Source: an uncultured Methylophilus sp. (GTDB lineage Bacteria; Pseudomonadota; Gammaproteobacteria; Burkholderiales; Methylophilaceae). From it: DNA of 11,144 nucleotides. Both the position numbers and the translations under genes were made by a program. The notes beneath the pieces are model-generated. The model was not told the origin of the DNA and searched no databases. It was given only the letters and a program-made list of their open reading frames with translations. The stretch covers positions 1-11,144 of the forward strand of contig CAKZJM010000411.1 of assembly GCA_936943315.1 (NCBI GenBank), written 5' to 3'. Positions 6,857-11,144 of this stretch are shown piece after piece; within the stretch, counting starts at the first letter, position 1, and each line of letters opens with the position of its first letter.

Positions 6857-8008
6857 TTACTCCATTTCTTTGCGCTTACGCTCATTATTGACGTGGAAAG
6901 CGCCATCCAGCACGATTTGATCCCCAGGCTGCAAGCCTTGTAACACTTCTCTCTGGCCTTGATAAGTCCGGCCCAGCGTCACTGGCAGCAGTTTATATTG
7001 TGTGGGTTTCATGGTTTGTACAAACACATGGTCCGCATTGTTTTCACGCACCACCGCAGTGGCAGGCACGGCTACCACTTTTTCCGGTTTGGCTTCGAGC
7101 AAAATGGTAATCAGCATGTCTGGCTTGAGCAGCATTTTGTTGTTGCTGATATTGGCGCGCGCCATCACCGTACGCGTGGCAGGGTTCACAATATCGCCGA
7201 CAAACGCCAGGGTGCCGCTCAGTTCGGCATCCTCCAGCGCAGGCACTTCAATATTGATGGTCTGGCCTTCGCTGATATGGGCGATTTGCTGCTCCGGGAT
7301 TTCTGCCACGGCCCACACGTGTGACAAATCCGCAATCACGAACAACTCTTCTGCAGGGGCGACAACCTGGCCCAAGCGTGCTTTGCGCTCAATCACCGTG
7401 CCGGTAATTTTGGAGTTAACCTGGCTGGTCGACATACCACTGTTGGCCAAGCCCAGCTGGGAGATGCTGTTAGGCGCCATGCCCAATACCAGCAACTGGT
7501 CACGGGCGGCATTCAGCTCAGCATTGGCGGCGTTGAGTTCACCTTCACGACGCTGCAATTCGGCTTGGCTGATCACGTCAGCTTCGAGTAGCTGTTTTGC
7601 CCTATCAACTGCTTTTTTATGTAGCTGCATCTGCTGGCTGGCTTTAATGTAGCTCAATTGATATTGCGCCAGCTCGGTACTCTTGATGGTGGCCAGGCGC
7701 TGACCCGCTTTGACCTCGTCGCCCAGTTTGACATCGAGCGTGCTGATACGGCCCGTAATCGAGGCGCCAGCCCGCGATTCATATTGCTCATCGACCTGGA
7801 TACGGCCAGGAATGCGCAGCGTATCGATAAACTCTATTTCAGTCACCGGGCCGGTTTTAACATTGGCCTGCAGTTCTTTGGTCAAAGTGACCAGGCTGGG
7901 GTCGACCACTTCTTTTGTTTGCGGTGCCGGGGCAGGTTTTTCGGAGCACGCCGTAGACATCACCGCCAATGCGGCAGTGAACAAGGTTGAAAATAACACG
8001 CGAGACAT
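6857..8008 (-). CDS. czcB: Periplasmic adaptor (membrane fusion protein) of the metal efflux pump
   Basis: This 383-residue HlyD/RND-type adaptor bridges the CzcA antiporter and the CzcC channel. It has an N-terminal export signal ending near MSTAC (C21). The lipobox is weak, with Ser at -3, so lipidation is likely but not certain. Barrel and lipoyl halves (about 70-110 and 195-230, around GDEVKAGQRL and GQVVAPAEELF) flank an alpha-helical hairpin (about 115-175), followed by a beta-barrel and a membrane-proximal domain. I see neither the N-terminal methionine cluster of CusB nor a His-rich extension. The start at 8008 is chosen because AAGGGG (8020-8015) lies exactly 6 nt upstream. An open frame back to 8092 exists, but it would overlap the czcC end and put 28 atypical residues before the signal peptide. 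The gap to czcC is 10 bp. Confidence 0.92.
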   Translation of the reverse strand: MSRVLFSTLFTAALAVMSTACSEKPAPAPQTKEVVDPSLVTLTKELQANVKTGPVTEIEFIDTLRIPGRIQVDEQYESRAGASITGRISTLDVKLGDEVKAGQRLATIKSTELAQYQLSYIKASQQMQLHKKAVDRAKQLLEADVISQAELQRREGELNAANAELNAARDQLLVLGMAPNSISQLGLANSGMSTSQVNSKITGTVIERKARLGQVVAPAEELFVIADLSHVWAVAEIPEQQIAHISEGQTINIEVPALEDAELSGTLAFVGDIVNPATRTVMARANISNNKMLLKPDMLITILLEAKPEKVVAVPATAVVRENNADHVFVQTMKPTQYKLLPVTLGRTYQGQREVLQGLQPGDQIVLDGAFHVNNERKRKEME

Positions 8009-8014
8009 GACCAT

Positions 8015-8020
8015 CCCCTT
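8015..8020 (-). promoter_or_regulatory. Ribosome-binding site that fixes the czcB start
   Basis: AAGGGG on the minus strand overlaps the czcC stop codon (TAA, 8021-8019) and lies 6 nt before the ATG at 8008. It is directly adjacent to the in-frame ATG at 8014, which rules that start out. The overlap suggests coupled translation of czcC and czcB. Confidence 0.7.
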
Positions 8021-9269
8021 ATGGTTGAACCAAATCAGAACCGATGAACCGTTCGATTTGCAAGACACTGAAAAAATAATCGAATTTGGCAATCAGATAG
8101 TCTCTTTTGACATCACGATTGACGCGTTGCGCATCCAGGTATTCCAGGATGCCGCGTTCTCCGAATTTATAAGCTGCTTCTGCGCGACTCAAGGTCGCTT
8201 GTGATTGCTGCAACAAGCCGTTTTCAAACACTTTGAGCTGGTTACTCGCGATCACATTGCGCTGGTATGCGCTATCAATCTCTTTGCGTAATACCTGTTT
8301 TTGCAAACGGATATTGGCATCCGCCTCTTCAATGCCAGCCGCCGCCTGCGCAATCTGGCCCTCACGACGGTTCCACACCGGCAAAGGCACCACCACACCT
8401 ACCCGGAACGTGTTCAGGTCAGGGTCCTGGGTGAAGTCAGATTTCAAGGTCAGCCCGGGAAAACGCAAGGCCTGTTCAAGTTTGAGCTTGGCTTCGGCAC
8501 TATCTTTGGCCGTGATCAGCTGTTGCAGATAAGGATTGTTTTCGGCCGATTGACGTAACTCGGTGATGCTGGGCAAGGTTGCAATCGTTGGCAGGTCCGA
8601 TTTGACTTCAAAGCTATCAGGCATATTGCCTATCATGCCGCGCAAAATCGCCTTGGCTTCCTCAATGCGGGTTTGAGCACTGGCATAGTCACGCTCGGCG
8701 GCGAGCAATTCGGTATCCGCTTTAATCAGCTCGTACCTTGCCGCCTCACCCACCTCGACTTTGCGTTTAATCTTGGTCTGGATTTCTTGCAAGACACCAA
8801 GGTTCGCACCCAGCATCTGCAAAATCTGCTGGCGTAACAACACGGTTAAATAGGCTTGCTTGATCAGGTTGCGTAGGTCGAAACTGGTGGTTTGTATGCC
8901 TTTTTCCGCGTAGGTTAATTGCTGCTCGGCCAGTTCGCGCCGTGAAGCACGCGTGCCCGGAAAGTCCAAGGGTTGTGAAATGGTGACCCCGTAATTTCTT
9001 TCGGTGGCACCAGGCGTTGGTGCATTTCGGTAGTTGGCTGGGCCAGCCATCAACTCAAGGTCCGGGTTATAGAAAGATCGAGCGACCGTGATACCTGCAG
9101 CTGCGGCTTCAGCCTGCGCTTTGCTGACCGCCAGCATCGGGTTTTCGGCTACAGCTTTATCCAGCAGGGTTTTTAGGTCAAAAGTAGGTTCTGCAAACGC
9201 TACGGGAGTAAGGCAGCAATACAGCCACAACAGCTTGCATGCTTTCCGCCAGCGGGTCTGACTTAACAT
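8019..9269 (-). CDS. czcC: Outer-membrane channel of the metal efflux pump (TolC family)
   Basis: This 416-residue member of the outer-membrane efflux protein family would form the trimeric exit duct of the CzcCBA pump. A Sec signal peptide (about 1-26, cleavage after AFA) precedes two OEP repeats (about 30-220 and 230-410) rich in long amphipathic helices (for example AEAAAAGITVARSFYNPDLEL and RAEAAYKFGERGILEYLDAQR). The phrase ISQPLDFPGTRASRRELA is typical of CzcC-like members. The second OEP repeat has the matching VVVPLPVWNRREGQIAQA. The ATG at 9269 has AAGGA at 9279-9275 with a 5-nt spacer. It is followed by czcB after 10 bp and preceded by a 119-bp gap with its own candidate promoter and inverted repeats, after the small secreted-protein gene. 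Confidence 0.92.
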   Translation of the reverse strand: MLSQTRWRKACKLLWLYCCLTPVAFAEPTFDLKTLLDKAVAENPMLAVSKAQAEAAAAGITVARSFYNPDLELMAGPANYRNAPTPGATERNYGVTISQPLDFPGTRASRRELAEQQLTYAEKGIQTTSFDLRNLIKQAYLTVLLRQQILQMLGANLGVLQEIQTKIKRKVEVGEAARYELIKADTELLAAERDYASAQTRIEEAKAILRGMIGNMPDSFEVKSDLPTIATLPSITELRQSAENNPYLQQLITAKDSAEAKLKLEQALRFPGLTLKSDFTQDPDLNTFRVGVVVPLPVWNRREGQIAQAAAGIEEADANIRLQKQVLRKEIDSAYQRNVIASNQLKVFENGLLQQSQATLSRAEAAYKFGERGILEYLDAQRVNRDVKRDYLIAKFDYFFSVLQIERFIGSDLVQP

Positions 9270-9283
9270 AACGATCCTTTTTC

Positions 9284-9318
9284 AGGTGATGGTTCATGCC
9301 ATCATGTCACAATCACCT
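9284..9318 (-). promoter_or_regulatory. Nested inverted repeats in the czcC leader (operator or 5' hairpin)
   Basis: Outer arms AGGTGAT (9284-9290) and ATCACCT (9312-9318) are perfectly complementary. Inner arms TGATGG (9287-9292) and CCATCA (9299-9304) also pair, with a 6-nt loop. The two pairings share TGAT at 9287-9290 and are mutually exclusive. The candidate transcription start falls near 9318, so this element covers the transcription start and most of the leader, just before the czcC ribosome-binding site at 9279-9275. Confidence 0.45.
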
Positions 9319-9324
9319 TAATTT

Positions 9325-9354
9325 ATTATTAAAATAATTTCAGCCACCGTTCAA
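9325..9354 (-). promoter_or_regulatory. Candidate promoter for czcCBA
   Basis: On the minus strand TTGAAC (9354-9349) and AATAAT (9330-9325) are separated by 18 bp, in an AT-rich stretch. This would start transcription near 9318, inside the gap between the small secreted-protein gene and czcC. The surrounding sequence is AT-rich, so a chance match is possible. Confidence 0.4.
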
Positions 9355-9388
9355 AGTGAGCTGCAGCTGAAAAGAAGAGAGAAAAGTG

Positions 9389-9736
9389 TTAAGCGAGTTG
9401 GGGAGGGCGGTCAAGCCAGAAAGCCAGCTCCAGATGGTAGGTGGCTAAATGATGTTCGGGAGGGAGAAAAGTGGTTTTATGGAGGGGGTAACTAAAGCCG
9501 GGTAATACGATTTTGTCGACATCGACCTCAGCGATTTCCAGCATGTCTATGCAGCCGCCCACCTCGCCATAGTCCGCAGAGAGGCTGTCATCAATCGCAT
9601 TCGAGAGGCTGGTGGTCGCGATACCAGTTTCTAAAAGCGAAGTGGTGACCGCCGGTTCGGCAGCCGTTGTTTGCAAGGCAAACAATAAACACAACACATG
9701 TAGAAAATAAAAAATCTTTTGCATGTACAAAATCAT
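9389..9736 (-). CDS. Small secreted protein at the head of the efflux locus (CzcI-like by position)
   Basis: I do not recognise a defined family. The 115-residue product has a clear signal peptide with a hydrophobic core (FYFLHVLCLLFAL) and likely cleavage after TTAA. An acidic middle with a single cysteine (GGCIDML) follows, and the tail holds PPEHHLATYH (a possible metal-ligand cluster) and ends WLDRPPQLA. Small exported proteins of this size commonly precede czc/cnr-type structural genes, for example CzcI of Cupriavidus, which is thought to modulate expression of the pump genes. The analogy rests on size, export signal, position and proline-rich tail only. No ATG has a good ribosome-binding site. 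I use 9736; 9724 (MQKIFYF) is an equally good, more compact signal-peptide start, and a TTG at 9748 is possible. An extended -10 promoter lies just upstream. Confidence 0.65.
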   Translation of the reverse strand: MILYMQKIFYFLHVLCLLFALQTTAAEPAVTTSLLETGIATTSLSNAIDDSLSADYGEVGGCIDMLEIAEVDVDKIVLPGFSYPLHKTTFLPPEHHLATYHLELAFWLDRPPQLA

Positions 9737-9742
9737 TCTGTC

Positions 9743-9782
9743 AGGCAATACATTTGCAGCAATAAGTATACCAGTATTGCCT
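9743..9782 (-). promoter_or_regulatory. 9-bp inverted repeat bracketing the promoter of the small gene (candidate operator)
   Basis: AGGCAATAC (9743-9751) and GTATTGCCT (9774-9782) are perfect inverted copies whose centres are 31 bp apart, about three helical turns, so bound factors would lie on the same DNA face. A third, partial copy GCAATA lies at 9759-9764. The arms flank the -10 element at 9765-9770. Only one arm would be in the transcript, so this is more likely a DNA-binding site than an RNA hairpin. Confidence 0.5.
9765..9773 (-). promoter_or_regulatory. Extended -10 promoter of the small secreted-protein gene
   Basis: The minus strand reads TGGTATACT, which is an extended -10 (TGn) followed by TATACT (9770-9765). 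No good -35 is visible 16-18 bp upstream, as is common for extended -10 promoters and for activator-dependent ones. The start would be near 9758, 22-34 nt before the candidate start codons. The remaining stretch 9783-9872 holds only a small CGGTGACCG palindrome (9814-9822). Confidence 0.5.
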
Positions 9783-9872
9783 AAGAACCTAACGTATTGA
9801 TTTTATTTAAAGTCGGTGACCGTTTGATTCTTGAGAGTCGCACGGTGAAGATATTTGCACCAGATAAGTGCG

Positions 9873-9911
9873 AAAAAACCACAGCGGCATCCTAATAGAT
9901 GCCACTGTGGT
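9873..9911 (-). terminator. Intrinsic terminator of clpA
   Basis: ACCACAG-C-GGCATC (9878-9891) pairs with GATGCC-A-CTGTGGT (9898-9911), giving 13 bp with one mismatch and a 6-nt loop. On the minus strand it is followed by a run of six T (9878-9873). It lies 17 nt past the clpA stop codon and insulates the efflux locus from clpA transcription. Confidence 0.9.
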
Positions 9912-9928
9912 CTCAAAGTTCAGCCAGT

Positions 9929-11144
9929 TCAGGCTGAAATCGTTTCTTCTTTAAAAACCAGTTTGATCTGATCGTGATCGTCGATATCAATATGGACGTG
10001 ACCACCTTCGCTCAAGCGGCCAAACAGCAACTCGTCCGCCAACGCTTTACGGATGGTGTCCTGAATGAGTCTGGCCATTGGGCGTGCGCCCATCAGCGGA
10101 TCAAAGCCTTTTCTACCCAGGTAGGCTTTCAGTTCATCACTAAAAGTGACATCGACTTTTTTCTCGTGCAACTGGTCTTCAAGCTGCATGAGGAATTTAT
10201 CCACCACACGCAAGATCACTTCCTGATTGAGCGCGCCGAACGATACGGTGGCATCCAGACGGTTACGGAACTCAGGACTGAACAGACGTTTGAGGTCAGC
10301 TGCTTCGTCGGTGACATCTTTGCTGTTGGTAAAGCCTATGCTGGCTTTAGACAGGTTTTCAGCACCGGCATTGGTCGTCATGATAATCGTCACATTGCGG
10401 AAATCTGCTTTGCGGCCGTTGTTATCGGTCAGCGTACCATGGTCCATGACTTGCAACAGGATATTGAAAATATCCGGATGAGCTTTTTCAATCTCGTCCA
10501 ACAGCAAGACACAATAAGGTTGCTTGGTCACGGCTTCAGTCAGCAAGCCGCCCTGGTCAAAGCCCACGTATCCCGGAGGCGCACCAATCAGGCGGGAAAC
10601 CGCGTGGCGCTCCATGTATTCCGACATATCAAAACGCAGCAACTCAATGCCCAGAATATAAGCCAGTTGTTTGGCAACCTCGGTTTTACCGACCCCGGTC
10701 GGGCCTGCGAACAGGAAGCTACCGATCGGTTTGTTACCGTTGCCTAGGCCGCTACGTGCCATCTTAACGGCAGAAGCCAGCACTTCAATCGCTTTGTCCT
10801 GACCAAACACCACGGCCTTGAGGTCGCGTTCCAGGGTTTTAAGCGCATTGCGGTCGTCGCTGGAAATGTTTTTGGGTGGAATGCGTGCAATTTTGGCAAT
10901 GATTTCTTCAATCTCTTTATTGCCAATGACTTTCTTCTGCTTGCTCTTAGGCAAGATGCGTTGCGCAGCACCGGCTTCATCAATCACATCAATCGCCTTG
11001 TCTGGCAAATGACGGTCATTGATGTACTTGGCTGACAACTCCGCGGCCACAGTTAAGGCACTCGCGCTGTATTTCACGCTATGGTGTTCTTCAAACTTGG
11101 CTTTCAGGCCTTTGAGGATTTCAATGGTCTCGGCCACGCTAGGC
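9929..11144 (-). CDS. clpA: ATP-dependent Clp protease ATP-binding subunit ClpA, C-terminal part (cut by the right edge)
   Basis: ClpA is the hexameric AAA+ unfoldase that feeds substrates to the ClpP peptidase in the cytoplasm. About 404 residues are visible; the gene continues past the right edge (family length is about 750). The visible part starts near the end of the first AAA+ module (SVAETIEILKGL, KYINDRHLPDKAIDVIDEAG). The complete second module follows: Walker A GPTGVGKT, Walker B LLLDE, sensor-1 TTNAG, the arginine-finger segment FRNRLDA and sensor-2 MGARP. The ClpP-docking loop is present as IGF in SKASIGFTN, so partnership with ClpP is expected. ClpA, rather than ClpB, is indicated by that loop and by the short linker between modules with no ClpB-type coiled coil. 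The GTG at 11137 is an internal valine codon, not a start. An intrinsic terminator follows the stop. Confidence 0.95.
   Translation of the reverse strand, partial: PSVAETIEILKGLKAKFEEHHSVKYSASALTVAAELSAKYINDRHLPDKAIDVIDEAGAAQRILPKSKQKKVIGNKEIEEIIAKIARIPPKNISSDDRNALKTLERDLKAVVFGQDKAIEVLASAVKMARSGLGNGNKPIGSFLFAGPTGVGKTEVAKQLAYILGIELLRFDMSEYMERHAVSRLIGAPPGYVGFDQGGLLTEAVTKQPYCVLLLDEIEKAHPDIFNILLQVMDHGTLTDNNGRKADFRNVTIIMTTNAGAENLSKASIGFTNSKDVTDEAADLKRLFSPEFRNRLDATVSFGALNQEVILRVVDKFLMQLEDQLHEKKVDVTFSDELKAYLGRKGFDPLMGARPMARLIQDTIRKALADELLFGRLSEGGHVHIDIDDHDQIKLVFKEETISA

Noticed and set aside
8009..8092. Upstream extension of czcB by 28 codons.
   Set aside because: It would overlap the end of czcC and place polar residues before the signal peptide; the strong ribosome-binding site points to 8008.
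3381..9748. The efflux locus as a recently inserted resistance island.
   Set aside because: No insertion sequences, integrase, flanking direct repeats, tRNA or obvious composition break are visible at its borders.
9974..10747. Plus-strand open frame of 257 codons opposite clpA.
   Set aside because: It is antisense to the conserved second AAA+ module; open only because of codon composition.

Overview
The window looks like a stretch of a betaproteobacterial chromosome. The order dapA, bamC, then a WalJ/YycJ-like MBL-fold gene, the anchor-less RnfB-type Fe-S protein and the overall protein character fit this. A methylotrophic Methylophilaceae host is my guess from general familiarity, not something the sequence proves. 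I see no mobile element, tRNA, rRNA or CRISPR, and no stretch over 300 bases without a gene.

Left part (1-3373): a truncated RnfB-like ferredoxin gene runs off the left edge on the minus strand. It diverges, across about 200 bp holding promoters, from a plus-strand run of dapA (lysine/diaminopimelate synthesis), bamC (outer-membrane beta-barrel assembly lipoprotein) and an MBL-fold hydrolase. These three are closely spaced (30 and 12 bp) and probably form one operon.

Middle part (3381-9736): a minus-strand heavy-metal efflux locus. In transcription order it holds a small secreted protein of CzcI-like size and position, czcC (outer-membrane channel), czcB (periplasmic adaptor), czcA (HME-type RND proton antiporter) and a divergent PII-family signalling protein of the kind linked to metal-efflux genes (PII-NG). 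Start and stop codons of czcC, czcB and czcA nearly abut, with Shine-Dalgarno sequences overlapping the preceding stop codons. The three methionines that bind Cu(I)/Ag(I) in CusA are replaced (E671, I737, N791), so the pump probably moves divalent cations such as Zn, Co, Cd or Ni. No metal-responsive regulator is encoded in the window. The DNA upstream of the small gene carries a 9-bp inverted repeat bracketing an extended -10 promoter, and a second promoter with nested inverted repeats lies directly before czcC. The likely intrinsic terminator of the efflux operon is a 12-bp-arm hairpin lying antisense inside the convergent MBL-fold coding sequence.

Right part (9873-11144): the 3' two-fifths or so of clpA on the minus strand, including the second AAA+ module and the ClpP-docking IGF loop, ends with a strong intrinsic terminator at 9873-9911. 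It runs off the right edge.

The most interesting content is the pump together with a PII-type sensor that has lost the uridylylated tyrosine and carries a Cys-x-x-His at the base of its T-loop. This suggests a metal- or nucleotide-responsive regulator of efflux rather than of nitrogen metabolism.
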